A stretch of 64,000 nt of DNA from Chitinophaga costaii (GCF_900094705.1 NZ_FMAR01000004.1:1-64000), one strand, 5' to 3'; positions 8,683 through 18,139 are shown, counted from the first letter of the stretch. The notes: generated from the letters alone by a model not told the origin. Translations and numbers: made by a program.

Positions 8683-10704
8683 TTATTTACCTAACAGCGC
8701 CTTTGCTTTCTTGATCACATTATCTACCGTAAATCCAAATTCGGCAAATACCTGCTCTGCCGGGGCAGATTCTCCAAAGCGGTTGATAGTAATAGTATCG
8801 CCTTCATCGGTTACCCATTTGTGCCAGCCTTGTGCAATGCCGGCTTCTACAGCCAGACGTTTGCGTACGGTCTTAGGTAATACCGATTCCTGGTAAGCGG
8901 CATCCTGTTTTTCGAACAGCTCCCAGGAAGGGAAACTTACTACGCGGGCGGCTATGCCCTGTGCCTGCAATTGCTCTTGTGCTTTCACGATCAGCTCTAC
9001 CTCAGAGCCGGTGGCCAGGAGGATGATGTCGGGAGTTTTACCGGTGTCGGAGAGGATGTAAGCGCCTTTTTCGAGGTTGCTGGCTTTTGCATATTTATTT
9101 TGATCCAGGACCAGCAAATTCTGACGGGTGAATACCAATACCACCGGGCCATCCTTATGTTCCAGTCCTACCCGCCATGCCTGTGCAGTTTCATTAGCAT
9201 CTGCCGGACGGATAACGGTAAGATTGGGAATGGCGCGCAGCGCGGCCAGTTGTTCAATGGGCTGATGGGTGGTGCCATCTTCTCCCAATCCTATACTGTC
9301 GTGCGTATACACAAACAGGGGGCGTATTTTCATAATGGCCGCCAAACGGATGGGGGGGCGCATATATTCAGAAAACATGAGGAAGGTAGCGCCATAAGGT
9401 AAAATGCCCTTGGTCAGTGCCATTCCATTCAAAATTGCTCCCATGGCGTGTTCGCGAATGCCGAAGTGGAAGTTGCGGCCGCCGTGGTTATCGAAATTGA
9501 AGGAAGGATATTTTTTCAGATTGGTATCGGTAGAAGGTGCCAGATCTGCGGAGCCGCCGATCAGGGTGGGAAGTGCATCGGCAATGGCATTCAGCGTATC
9601 GCCGGAGGCTTTACGGGTAGCTACGCCTTTGGGATTATCTTCCGTTTTGTATACCGGCAGTTTTTCCTGCCAGCCACCCGGCAATTGTCCGCTGGATAGA
9701 GTTTCATATTCTGCGGCCAGTTCCGGATATTTTTCCTTGTAATTTTTGTAAAGGGTATTCCAGGCTTCTTCTTCCTTGGCACCACGGGAGCCTGCGGCGT
9801 GGTAATAACTCAGCACCTCGTCAGGCACATAGAAAGATACTTCCGGATCAAAGCCGAAGCCTTTTTTTACCAGCTTCACTTCTTCCACGCCCAGGGGGGC
9901 GCCATGTGCGCCGGCGGTATCCACTTTATTAGGACTACCGTAGGCAATGTGGGTACGTACTTTAATGAGGGAAGGGCGTTGGGTTTCGGCCTTCGCGCGT
10001 TCTATAGCGGCCTGTATGGCAGCTACATCGTTGCCGTCTGGCAGTACTTGTACATGCCAGTCATAAGCCTCAAAACGTTTGGCCACATCTTCATTAAAAG
10101 CAATCGCAGTGTCGCCTTCAATGGAAATGTGGTTGTCGTCGTAGAGATAAATAATATTGCCCAGCTTCAAGTGACCGGCCAGGGAGGCAGCTTCTGCGCT
10201 CACACCTTCCATCAGGTCGCCGTCGCTGCAAATAGCGTAGATGTGGTAGTTAAAAAGATCGAAGCCCGGCTTGTTGTAGCGGGAGGCCAGGTATTGCTGA
10301 CCAATGGCCATGCCTATGCCGTGTGCAAAGCCCTGGCCCAGCGGGCCGGTAGTAACTTCAATCCCGGCCAGCAATCCGTATTCCGGGTGGCCGGCGGTTT
10401 TACTGTGCAGTTGGCGAAATTGCTTCAGGTCTTCCAGGGAAATGTCTTCATAACCGGTAAGGTATAGGTAAGCATATTGTAACATACAGGCGTGGCCTGC
10501 AGAGAGAATAAAACGGTCGCGGTTCGCCCAATGTGGGGATTTGGCATTGTAGCGCAAGGCGGAGGTCCACAAAACATGTCCCATCGGCGCAAGGCTCATG
10601 GGGGTGCCGGGATGCCCTGAATTAGCTTTCTGTACTGCATCGGCGGCTAATACCCGCACGGTATTAATGCCCGCCTGAACGATTCCCTGAGTCATAATGT
10701 CCAT
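8683..10704 (-). CDS. tkt: Transketolase
   Basis: Thiamine-diphosphate enzyme of the non-oxidative pentose phosphate pathway; it moves two-carbon units between ketose and aldose phosphates and so takes up carbon from the xylose and other pentose routes in this window. The protein has the three usual domains in one chain: the N-terminal TPP-binding domain with NSGHPGTPMSLAP and the SDGDLMEG...N motif, the central pyrimidine-binding domain with GIREHAMGAI, and the C-terminal domain. The start is set at 10704 (MDIMTQGIVQAG, 673 residues, close to the family's usual length); an ATG 84 bp upstream would add an atypical extension. A Nudix-type regulator gene lies 192 bp upstream on the same strand. 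Confidence 0.96.
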   Translation of the reverse strand: MDIMTQGIVQAGINTVRVLAADAVQKANSGHPGTPMSLAPMGHVLWTSALRYNAKSPHWANRDRFILSAGHACMLQYAYLYLTGYEDISLEDLKQFRQLHSKTAGHPEYGLLAGIEVTTGPLGQGFAHGIGMAIGQQYLASRYNKPGFDLFNYHIYAICSDGDLMEGVSAEAASLAGHLKLGNIIYLYDDNHISIEGDTAIAFNEDVAKRFEAYDWHVQVLPDGNDVAAIQAAIERAKAETQRPSLIKVRTHIAYGSPNKVDTAGAHGAPLGVEEVKLVKKGFGFDPEVSFYVPDEVLSYYHAAGSRGAKEEEAWNTLYKNYKEKYPELAAEYETLSSGQLPGGWQEKLPVYKTEDNPKGVATRKASGDTLNAIADALPTLIGGSADLAPSTDTNLKKYPSFNFDNHGGRNFHFGIREHAMGAILNGMALTKGILPYGATFLMFSEYMRPPIRLAAIMKIRPLFVYTHDSIGLGEDGTTHQPIEQLAALRAIPNLTVIRPADANETAQAWRVGLEHKDGPVVLVFTRQNLLVLDQNKYAKASNLEKGAYILSDTGKTPDIILLATGSEVELIVKAQEQLQAQGIAARVVSFPSWELFEKQDAAYQESVLPKTVRKRLAVEAGIAQGWHKWVTDEGDTITINRFGESAPAEQVFAEFGFTVDNVIKKAKALLGK

Positions 10705-10896
10705 GATAAAAAAGATTGGATTTTTAATGCGGAGCATCGCCCAATAAATGTGCCGGGAAACCAGCTTATCCCTCGGGCTGCCTGCCATTGAAACGATTCC
10801 TTATTGCACGTATTCCGTTGGTGGAAATTAAGCTAATAATCCAAGTACGCCAAAAGCCATTCCAAGGGCCATCGTTGTACATAGGATAGTGCCGGC

Positions 10897-11667
10897 TCAC
10901 CATTTATGCAACCCATCCTGTAAGGCTTGCTGGTACTGCTTTTCATCAAAGCTATAAAGGTAAGGCGACTTATGGGCCACGCCCGTACGCCGCACTTCCC
11001 GCCGCTTTAAAATATGATATCCCAGTATTTTCCGCTGAAAATTACGACGGTCCAGCGTTACACCCAGTATGGTCTCATATAATTTCTGTAGTTCCGGCAT
11101 GGTAAACTGCTCCGGCATGAGCGACATGCCAATGGGCTGGTAGTTCAGTTGAATGCGCAGCGTTTCCAGTGCTTTGTCCAGGATATGCCGGTGGTCCATC
11201 ATCAGCGGAGGTATATTTTCGAGATCGTACCACTGGCAAGTGTCCGTTAGTTCATCGGCCTGGGGCGTTACCCGGGTAAAATCCACCAGGGCGTAAAAAC
11301 CCACGGAAATAAAACGCTGGGCCAGCCAATGGGATGAATCGATGGATAGATCGGCAAAAGAAAAATGGTGGATAGCCTTCGAGGTATCGGAACGGGTCGG
11401 GTCGCTGAAGATGTGGAACTGCTGGAGAAAAATGTTGTCCAGGCCAGTCCGTTCCTTCAATATTCGGCTGGCGGCTACCTCCAAAGCCTCCTGCCGGTAT
11501 ATAAAACCGCCCGGCAATGCCCATTCTTGCAGGTTACGCATTTTTAAAAGCAACACCTTGAGCTGTCCTTCATGGAATCCAAATATCACACAGTCCAGCG
11601 AAAGCTGTGGCATATACAGCGTCGCGCCTTGCAGTACCAGTTGCTTAAATTTTTCGTAATCCTTCAT
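10897..11667 (-). CDS. Nudix-domain transcriptional regulator (NrtR/AraR-like)
   Basis: The protein has an N-terminal Nudix fold and a C-terminal winged-helix-like region (about residues 165-256, with MPEQFTMPELQKLYETILG and LDRRNFQRKIL). This is the layout of NrtR-family regulators, which in Bacteroidota include the arabinose regulator AraR. The Nudix box keeps the spacing (Gly54, Glu60, Arg68, Gly75), but two catalytic glutamates are replaced: REUXEEXG reads R-I-L-K-E-R-T-G. That fits ligand sensing rather than hydrolysis. It lies between transketolase (same strand) and a divergent GH3 gene, pointing to control of pentose-related metabolism. The start is set at 11667 (MKDYEKF); an upstream in-frame start at 11751 would add 28 residues. 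The ligand is unknown. Confidence 0.82.
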   Translation of the reverse strand: MKDYEKFKQLVLQGATLYMPQLSLDCVIFGFHEGQLKVLLLKMRNLQEWALPGGFIYRQEALEVAASRILKERTGLDNIFLQQFHIFSDPTRSDTSKAIHHFSFADLSIDSSHWLAQRFISVGFYALVDFTRVTPQADELTDTCQWYDLENIPPLMMDHRHILDKALETLRIQLNYQPIGMSLMPEQFTMPELQKLYETILGVTLDRRNFQRKILGYHILKRREVRRTGVAHKSPYLYSFDEKQYQQALQDGLHKW

Positions 11668-11733
11668 GCAGCATAAAAAAGTGGAGGCTAAAACTAAGAA
11701 TTCATTTCGTTGTTCGGGATAAAAATAATACAT

Positions 11734-11750
11734 TGTGTCATACAAACACA
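11734..11750. promoter_or_regulatory. Possible regulator site between Nudix regulator and GH3 genes
   Basis: Short inverted repeat TGTGT-catacaa-ACACA in the 93-bp divergent intergenic region. The position suits an operator serving both genes. The arms are only 5 bp, so support is weak. Confidence 0.25.
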
Positions 11751-11760
11751 TTGAACCGTT

Positions 11761-13698
11761 ATGAACATTATTCCACGTTGGGCCTGGCAGCCCGTGGCCA
11801 TAGGTGTGGCCATCATCGCTATTTGTGGTGCTACGCGCCTATCTCCATCCTTGCCTGTTACGCTACTACGCCACAGCCATGTATTAAAAAACAGTAACGG
11901 CACAGGTTTCCGCGATCTAAACAAGAATCAGCGACTGGATGTATATGAAGACGTACACCAGCCCATAGAAAAACGCATTCAAGACCTGTTGCGGCAAATG
12001 ACGCTGGAAGAAAAGGCTGGTATGCTGTTTATTAACGGAGCCCGCATTAATGAAGACGGATCTATTGAAGATAAGCCCGGCAAGGGCATCTTCGCCTTTG
12101 CCCCCAATGCGGCCAAGCTACTCACGGAAAAGAAGATGAACCACTTTAATCTTTGGGCTATCCCAGCCAACCCGCATACACTGGCGGTGTGGTACAATAA
12201 GATGCAACAACTGGCAGAAGCCAGCCGCCTGGGTATTCCCATCACCATTGCTTCTGATCCGCGCAGTCATTTTTCCAATAACATTTTTGCCATGCAGGCC
12301 AGCGGGTTTTCACAATGGTGCGAACCGCTGGGGCTGGCCGCCATTGGCGATCCCCAACTTACGCGGCAGTTTGCCGATATGGTACGCCAGGAATACCTTG
12401 CAGTAGGCATCCGCGAAGCGTTGCATCCGCAGGTAGATCTGGCCACGGAGCCGCGCTGGCCCCGCATTAGCGGTACTTTTGGAGAAGACGCCCAATTGTC
12501 TGCCAGGATGGCCACAGCCTACATCCTGGGCTTCCAGGGCGCTACGCTCAATGCCCAGGGCGTAGCCACCATGACCAAACATTTCTCCGGCGGCGGCCCG
12601 CAACGCGAAGGCCTGGACCCACACTTTCCTTTCCAGCGGGGGCAGATATATCCCGGTCATAATTTTAAATATCACCTTATTCCCTTTGAAGCCGCCTTTG
12701 CTGCCCATACGGCAGGAATTATGCCTTATTACGGCGTACCCATGGGGCAAACGAAGGAAGACGTAGGCTTTTCCTATAACAAAGCCATCATCACTGATCT
12801 GCTGCGGCATCATTACCGTTACGATGGGGTAGTATGTACCGATTGGGGTTTGGTAACAGATGCCCACTTAGACACCATTGTATGGCCGGCCCGTGCATGG
12901 GGTGTGGAAAAGCTGAGCATTCCTGAACGTATGCAGAAGATTATCGATGCCGGGGTAGATCAGTTCGGGGGAGAGAATAACCCTGAGGTGGTTATTCAAT
13001 TGGTGCGGGAAGGTAAGGTAAGCGAACGCCGCATAGATAGTTCCGTGGTGCGGCTGCTGCGGCAGAAATTCCAACTGGGCCTGTTCGACAATCCTTATGT
13101 AGCCGAAGATAAGGCCGCGACCACCGTGGGCCGTGCAGACTTTGTAGCGGCTGGTGAGGCCTCGCAGCGTCGAGCCATTACGCTCCTGAAAAATGATCAA
13201 AAGATATTGCCGCTTAAACAATCCCTGAAACTTTATCTTCAAAATATTGACCCGGCAGTAGCCGCCCGGTATGGTACGGTGGTAAACCGTCCCGAAGATG
13301 CTGACCTGGCCATTATACGGCTGCAAACACCTTTCTATCCCGTTGAGTCCAATATTCCACTGGCAAAGATGTTCCACCACGGCGACCTCGATTTTAAAGG
13401 CACACAGTTAGACAGCATTTTGCAATTGCTACATAAAGTGCCCACGATCGTAGACATTTACCTGGATCGCCCTGCGGTTATTCCGGAGATCAGCCAGGCG
13501 GCCAAGGGACTGCTGGCAGATTTTGGCGCCAGCGATGCTGCCGTGCTGGATGTGATCTTCGGTAAGTTTAAACCCGGCGGGCATTTACCCATAGAACTAC
13601 CTTCTTCCATGGATGCCGTGCGCGCCCAAAAAGAAGATGTACCCTACGATTCTAAAGACCCCTTGTACAAATTTGGTTTCGGGCTGCGTTACGAATAA
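11761..13698 (+). CDS. Glycoside hydrolase family 3 protein (beta-glucosidase/xylosidase type)
   Basis: Predicted exo-acting beta-glycosidase, probably exported: residues about 9-25 are hydrophobic (VAIGVAIIAICGA). The GH3 N-terminal barrel begins near residue 75 (MTLEEKAGMLF). It includes the conserved KHFSGGG block and the nucleophile aspartate in VVCTDWG near residue 361. The GH3 C-terminal domain follows (ITLLKNDQKILPLK near 485), and the protein ends at YKFGFGLRYE without a fibronectin-III-like domain, giving a compact 645-residue form. Substrate (glucoside, xyloside or other) cannot be decided. It is transcribed divergently from the Nudix regulator with 93 bp between start codons, and a strong terminator follows. 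Confidence 0.88.
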   Translation: MNIIPRWAWQPVAIGVAIIAICGATRLSPSLPVTLLRHSHVLKNSNGTGFRDLNKNQRLDVYEDVHQPIEKRIQDLLRQMTLEEKAGMLFINGARINEDGSIEDKPGKGIFAFAPNAAKLLTEKKMNHFNLWAIPANPHTLAVWYNKMQQLAEASRLGIPITIASDPRSHFSNNIFAMQASGFSQWCEPLGLAAIGDPQLTRQFADMVRQEYLAVGIREALHPQVDLATEPRWPRISGTFGEDAQLSARMATAYILGFQGATLNAQGVATMTKHFSGGGPQREGLDPHFPFQRGQIYPGHNFKYHLIPFEAAFAAHTAGIMPYYGVPMGQTKEDVGFSYNKAIITDLLRHHYRYDGVVCTDWGLVTDAHLDTIVWPARAWGVEKLSIPERMQKIIDAGVDQFGGENNPEVVIQLVREGKVSERRIDSSVVRLLRQKFQLGLFDNPYVAEDKAATTVGRADFVAAGEASQRRAITLLKNDQKILPLKQSLKLYLQNIDPAVAARYGTVVNRPEDADLAIIRLQTPFYPVESNIPLAKMFHHGDLDFKGTQLDSILQLLHKVPTIVDIYLDRPAVIPEISQAAKGLLADFGASDAAVLDVIFGKFKPGGHLPIELPSSMDAVRAQKEDVPYDSKDPLYKFGFGLRYE

Positions 13699-13721
13699 CA
13701 ATTGTGTGTATTATAAATGGG

Positions 13722-13757
13722 GCGCCTTATCATGAAAATGGTAAGGCGCTTTTTTTA
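13722..13757 (+). terminator. Rho-independent terminator of the GH3 gene
   Basis: Perfect 8-bp stem GCGCCTTA / TAAGGCGC with a 12-nt loop followed by a run of eight T, 23 bp after the GH3 stop. Confidence 0.85.
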
Positions 13758-13797
13758 TGAGATCAGGTGGAGTAGGGCTGTGGGTTTGGTATTACAA

Positions 13798-13830
13798 AAC
13801 AGCCGTCTTCATGCAGTGAAAACGGCTGTT
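13798..13830 (-). terminator. Hairpin downstream of the first GH92 gene
   Basis: Inverted repeat AACAGCCGT / ACGGCTGTT, 28 bp after the GH92 stop on the minus strand; on that strand it is followed by TTGTAAT. Confidence 0.65.
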
Positions 13831-13858
13831 GAATTTGATTGCAGGAATAAAAATAGTA

Positions 13859-16138
13859 TTAGAATGAGGTAGGCCGGCTGGAGGCTGCCTGGCCAAAAGT
13901 TTGGTTGGGCGTGCCACCCATCTTAATTTTCAGCAAGCCCCCCTTCAGCAGATCCTGGTGACGGATGAAACTCTTGTTGTAAGGTTGTCCGTTCAGGGTA
14001 ATGCTTTGGATGTAAATATTAGATGGGCTGTTGTTTTCTGTTTGTACGGTAAATGTTTTGCCGTTGCCTACACTTACGGTGGCTTTATCGAAGAGGGGAC
14101 TGCCCAATACATAAACGCCGTTGGCAGGGTTCACCGGGTAAAAGCCCAGGGCAGACCACACATACCAGCTACTCATGGCGCCGCAGTCTTCATTGCCTGC
14201 CAGGCCATCTATTTTGTTGGTATAAAATTCATGGACCACCTGGCGTACTTTTTCGGCCGTTTTCCAAGGCTTGCCTGCAAAAGCATAGAGGTAGGTTACA
14301 TGGTGGCTGGGTTCATTGCCATGGGCATACATGCCGATCAGGCCGGAAATGTCGTTGGAAGCCTGGGCGCCCATATCGCCCTTGGCGTGGAAAAGGCTGT
14401 CTAGTTTTGAACTAAATGCTTCGTCGCCCCCCATCAGGTCAATCATACCTGCCGGATCCTGGGGTATCAGCCAGGTGTATTGCCAGCCATTGCCTTCGGT
14501 GAAGTCACCTTTTTCATGGATAGAATTAAAGGGGTCGTAAGGCGATTTAAACTGGCCGTTGTCCAGTTTGGGCCGTACAAAGCGGATGCTGGGATCGAAA
14601 TAGTTTTTGTAATAAGTAGCACGTTTGGCATAATAAGCGGCATCGTCGGTTTTGCCTAGTTGCCGGGCCAGTTGTGCAATACACCAATCGTCGATGGCAT
14701 ATTCCATTCCCTTGGATACAGATTCGTATTCTTTATCGGCAGGGATATAACCTTTTGAAACTACATAATTCAATCCAAATTCTCCATTGTTGGCCGTTTT
14801 TTTCATGGCCTCCAAAGCTTCCTCTCCGCTGAAACCCCGGAACCCTTTTGCATAGGCATCGGCCAGCAGGGGTACGGCATGATAGCCTACCATACAATTG
14901 GTTTCATTGCCCATCAGGTGCCATACGGGCAGCTTGCCCTGCTGCTCGTAGATGGCCAGCAGGCTGCGGGCAAAATCGTTCACCTTTTCGGGGTGAAGCA
15001 GGGTGGCCAGGGGGGCGCAGGAGCGGTAAATGTCCCACAGGGAGAATACAGAGTAGTTATTGAACCCCGGGTTATGATATACTTTTTTATCGGTGCCACG
15101 GTAGTCGCCATTGTGGTCATTAAACAGGGCGGGGTCTATCATGGTATGGTACAAGGCGGTGTAGAACACGCTGCGCTGAACGGTGTCTTTGGTCGTAATG
15201 TTGATCCTGGACAGTTCTTTATTCCATTTGGCATTGGCGGCAGCCACCGTCTTTTCAAAATTCCAGTCCGGTATTTCCGCATTGATATTGGCCAGTGCAT
15301 TTTCGCTGCTTACCGGCGATATGCCGATCTTCAATAGCACGTTGCCGGCGTTGGCAAAAGACAATATGCCTTTTACAGCGATGGCTTTAAGCGATTTGCC
15401 GCTGGCAATGGTGCGGTCATTATACAATGCCAGTTGCTGTACAGGTACTGAGCTTTTAATGGCAAACCACAGGCGCTGATCGGGAGCCCAGCCTTTAGAA
15501 AAGCGGTAGCCTACGAGCGTGTAAGCATCTTTTTGTTCCAGATAGGTTTCAGTAGGAGCATCCCAGCCTATACCCTGTTGAAGATCGATCAGTACATGAG
15601 CAGGCTGGCCTTGAGGGAATTTATAACGGTGCAAGGCCACGCGCTCACTGGCGGTAATCTCTACTTTGGTATTATAATCGAGCAGTTGTACACTGTAATA
15701 ACCGGGTCGGGCGGTTTCTTGTTCATGGGAGTAGCGAGAACCAGTATGCAATGCGCCATGATCGTCGGCATCGTTATTGCCATAAGTCTTGGGAGTGCCG
15801 GTGTAAGGCATGATCATTACATCGCCCAGGTCGCCAATGCCGGTACCGCTCAGGTGGGTTTGCGGGAAGCCTATTACCACACTGTCTGAATAATGATAGC
15901 CGGAACACCAGTCCCAGCCTTTTACGATATTAGTAGGTCCTGCCTGTACCGCACCATAGGGCACACTGGCACCTACAAATACATGTCCATGGCCGCCGGA
16001 GCCAATGTAGGGATCTACAAACAACAAGGGAGCGGGTTCCTTCATTGGTGCATGTTGCTGCGCCTGCGCGGGCAGTGTGATGCCACCCGCTAATGTACCC
16101 GCCAGCAGCAGGGTACGGGACTTAAATCCTATAATCAT
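13859..16138 (-). CDS. Glycoside hydrolase family 92 (alpha-mannosidase family), exported
   Basis: GH92 enzymes are calcium-dependent exo-alpha-mannosidases that trim mannose from N-glycans or yeast mannan. The 759-residue protein has a signal peptide (SRTLLLAGTLAGGITLPAQAQ) and the GH92 entry block VDPYIGSGGHGHVFVGASVPYGAVQAGP. Near the C-terminal third it has FTEGNGWQYTW...PQD, containing the likely general-acid Glu, and GNEDCGAMSSWYVWSALGFYPVNP, the family's catalytic base region. The order matches the family from end to end. It is convergent with the GH3 gene. A second GH92 at 38321 differs in both motifs, suggesting another linkage specificity. The start is the only reasonable one because it begins the signal peptide. 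Confidence 0.94.
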   Translation of the reverse strand: MIIGFKSRTLLLAGTLAGGITLPAQAQQHAPMKEPAPLLFVDPYIGSGGHGHVFVGASVPYGAVQAGPTNIVKGWDWCSGYHYSDSVVIGFPQTHLSGTGIGDLGDVMIMPYTGTPKTYGNNDADDHGALHTGSRYSHEQETARPGYYSVQLLDYNTKVEITASERVALHRYKFPQGQPAHVLIDLQQGIGWDAPTETYLEQKDAYTLVGYRFSKGWAPDQRLWFAIKSSVPVQQLALYNDRTIASGKSLKAIAVKGILSFANAGNVLLKIGISPVSSENALANINAEIPDWNFEKTVAAANAKWNKELSRINITTKDTVQRSVFYTALYHTMIDPALFNDHNGDYRGTDKKVYHNPGFNNYSVFSLWDIYRSCAPLATLLHPEKVNDFARSLLAIYEQQGKLPVWHLMGNETNCMVGYHAVPLLADAYAKGFRGFSGEEALEAMKKTANNGEFGLNYVVSKGYIPADKEYESVSKGMEYAIDDWCIAQLARQLGKTDDAAYYAKRATYYKNYFDPSIRFVRPKLDNGQFKSPYDPFNSIHEKGDFTEGNGWQYTWLIPQDPAGMIDLMGGDEAFSSKLDSLFHAKGDMGAQASNDISGLIGMYAHGNEPSHHVTYLYAFAGKPWKTAEKVRQVVHEFYTNKIDGLAGNEDCGAMSSWYVWSALGFYPVNPANGVYVLGSPLFDKATVSVGNGKTFTVQTENNSPSNIYIQSITLNGQPYNKSFIRHQDLLKGGLLKIKMGGTPNQTFGQAASSRPTSF

Positions 16139-16142
16139 GGTT

Positions 16143-16150
16143 CAAAAGTA
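16143..16150 (-). promoter_or_regulatory. TAnnTTTG element immediately before the GH92 start
   Basis: On the minus strand TACTTTTG is followed by AACC and then the GH92 ATG. If it is a working -7 element, transcription would start at or next to the start codon. Confidence 0.35.
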
Positions 16151-16207
16151 TACATAGTTGAAGTTGCAAGGTAGAGTAACCCGGCATTATTTACAAGCCA
16201 TGCGGCT

Positions 16208-16411
16208 TCAGTTTACCGGGTAGCCCATCCGGGCCATTTCCTTACGCTCTCTTTTATTAAACAGGTGAGGGGGGTGTTTTTCTTTGGGCAAGCCTTTGTC
16301 GAACTTCGTTTCCGCGCCCATGGCGGGGGCATGATATACTTTAGGGGCGCAGCCGGCATTCATGCACCAGCAGGTTATGCAGCCTATTACAAAAAGCAGA
16401 TTGGCTCTCAT
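16208..16411 (-). CDS. Small putative lipoprotein
   Basis: A 67-residue protein with an N-terminal hydrophobic stretch (MRANLLFVIGCITCW) ending in the lipobox-like MNAGC, so it is probably a lipid-anchored surface or periplasmic protein. The mature part is short and charged, ending in LFNKRERKEMARMGYPVN. I do not recognise a family. ATG at 16411 is preferred over a TTG two codons upstream. It lies upstream of the GH92 gene on the same strand, 69 bp away, and could be the first gene of that unit. Confidence 0.55.
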   Translation of the reverse strand: MRANLLFVIGCITCWCMNAGCAPKVYHAPAMGAETKFDKGLPKEKHPPHLFNKRERKEMARMGYPVN

Positions 16412-16592
16412 ACACAAATACTTTTAAAACACCCGAATATAACGGGCTAGTAGTACAGATATTGTACCAGTAATCGGGGCATAATATCTGATAAATAGGA
16501 TCGTAAACATCCGGCCCCTTGTGCCGGAGTGCTGCGCATATCCCGCTGAAGGGTCATGCGAATAGAAATTTTTTACTAAGCGTGAAAATATT

Positions 16593-16826
16593 ATGGCAAT
16601 GGTTTGGCGGGCAACCCCGCGCAGCAAAAGTATCCTGATGGCGGGCTATGACGCCCGGCGGCGGGTAATGACAGTGGTGTACACTGGTGGCACTGCTTAC
16701 GATTATCAGGATGTACCCTCTTCGCTGTGGGAGCAATATGAAAACGAGATCGATAACGGGGGATCTGCGGGAGCATTTATTAATAATGAGGTGAAACCCT
16801 ATTTCCGGTTTGATAAAGAAGAATAG
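16593..16826 (+). CDS. KTSC-domain protein
   Basis: A 77-residue protein that is almost entirely a KTSC domain: SILMAGYDARRRVMTVVY, then a YDYQDVP turn and AGAFINNEVKPYFRF at the end. The family is widespread and found alone or fused to lysyl-tRNA-synthetase-like or RNA-related proteins; its function is not settled. No signal peptide is seen, so it is probably cytosolic. It is a single gene between a divergent lipoprotein gene and a GH5-like gene. Two ATG codons lie close together at the start (16593 and 16599). Confidence 0.85.
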   Translation: MAMVWRATPRSKSILMAGYDARRRVMTVVYTGGTAYDYQDVPSSLWEQYENEIDNGGSAGAFINNEVKPYFRFDKEE

Positions 16827-16995
16827 TTAATATCACCAGATAAATACACAACAGGCGGCCACATCGGGATCCATGTTAATTATCAATGCATGCTTTGTTT
16901 TACTTGTTGCTCTGTAATGCGCAAAAAGAGATGTACCGGATTTGCAATTCTTAACTTTAAGCGTATATTGTACCTTTAAATAAATCCACGAAATA

Positions 16996-18072
16996 ATGTA
17001 TATGAACAGATGTTATATTCCACTATTATGCGCCTTACTGATCGCAGGCGTTTCTATTTCCCATGCACAAAATAAAGCTGCCGCCGTTTGGCCGGCAGCA
17101 AAGGCTAATTCCTGGTATAAATCTCATCCATGGCTTACCGGGGCAGACTATATTCCCCACACGGCCATTAACCAGTTGGAAATGTGGCAGGCAGATACTT
17201 TTGATCCAAAGACCATAGACCAGGAATTTGGCTATGCCGAAGGTATTGGCTTTAATACCATGCGCGTGTTCCTGCACAGTGTGGCCTGGAGCCAGGACCC
17301 TAAAGGATTTAAAAGCCGGTTAAACCAGTTCCTGGACATTGCCGCCAAGCATCACATCACCCCGATGCTTGTATTTTTCGATGACTGCTGGAACAAAACG
17401 CCCAAGCAAGGCTTGCAACCCGCACCCAAACCCGGCGTTCACAACTCCGGCTGGATGCAGGATCCCGGGCAGCCGGCTTCGGAAGACGCGGCCATTTTTC
17501 CTGCGCTCGAAAAATATGTGAAAGATATACTTACTTCGTTTGCCCACGATAAACGTATTCTGCTCTGGGACCTGTATAACGAACCAGGCAACGGTGGTAA
17601 GAAAGATAAATCCTTGCCCTTACTCACGAAAATATTCCAATGGGCAAAGGAAGTAGATCCCGATCAGCCTATCAGCGCAGGTCTCTGGTCCTGGGAGCTG
17701 GAAACCCTCAACACTTTCCAGGTTACGCATTCCGACGTAATCACCTATCATGATTATGAAGAATTGCCCTGGCACCTCCGCGTAGTGCAAATACTGAAAA
17801 GCTATGGCCGCCCGCTGATCTGCACGGAGTACATGGCCCGCCCCCGCAACAGTCTTTTTTCAACTATCCTGCCCATGCTGAAAAAAGAAAATGTAGGCGC
17901 CATCAACTGGGGCTTTGTATCAGGCAAAACCAATACCATCTATGCCTGGGATACGCCTATCCCGGATGGTAGTGAGCCTGCTGTATGGTTCCATGATATT
18001 TTCCGCGCCGATGGTACGCCGTATAAACAGGAAGAAGTGAATTTGATTAAGCAACTGAATGAGAAGAAGTAA
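16996..18072 (+). CDS. GH5-like (clan GH-A) exported glycosidase
   Basis: Predicted secreted glycosidase with a TIM barrel. A signal peptide (YIPLLCALLIAGVSISHAQ) precedes the domain. Clan GH-A features are visible: IGFNTMRVFLHSVAW early in the barrel, the acid/base Glu in LLWDLYNEPGNG near residue 197, and the nucleophile Glu in CTEYMARP near residue 278. The 358 residues fit a single catalytic domain with no carbohydrate-binding module. Such proteins are often labelled cellulase or 1,4-beta-xylanase, but the substrate cannot be read here. Start codons at 16996 and 17002 are both possible; TCCACG precedes them. A strong terminator follows, so it appears monocistronic. Confidence 0.85.
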   Translation: MYMNRCYIPLLCALLIAGVSISHAQNKAAAVWPAAKANSWYKSHPWLTGADYIPHTAINQLEMWQADTFDPKTIDQEFGYAEGIGFNTMRVFLHSVAWSQDPKGFKSRLNQFLDIAAKHHITPMLVFFDDCWNKTPKQGLQPAPKPGVHNSGWMQDPGQPASEDAAIFPALEKYVKDILTSFAHDKRILLWDLYNEPGNGGKKDKSLPLLTKIFQWAKEVDPDQPISAGLWSWELETLNTFQVTHSDVITYHDYEELPWHLRVVQILKSYGRPLICTEYMARPRNSLFSTILPMLKKENVGAINWGFVSGKTNTIYAWDTPIPDGSEPAVWFHDIFRADGTPYKQEEVNLIKQLNEKK

Positions 18073-18097
18073 AAAAGTATGTAAGCGGAATAGCAAA

Positions 18098-18139
18098 AAG
18101 GCTGTCTTTTATGTTTTCAAAAACTGGAAGACAGCCTTT
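18098..18139 (+). terminator. Terminator of the GH5-like gene
   Basis: Perfect 12-bp stem AAAGGCTGTCTT / AAGACAGCCTTT with an 18-nt loop, 25 bp after the stop, followed by ATCTTTT. Confidence 0.8.

Noticed and set aside
9799-10467. Plus-strand frame of 222 codons inside tkt
   Set aside because: Lies entirely antisense to transketolase and shows no recognisable domain.
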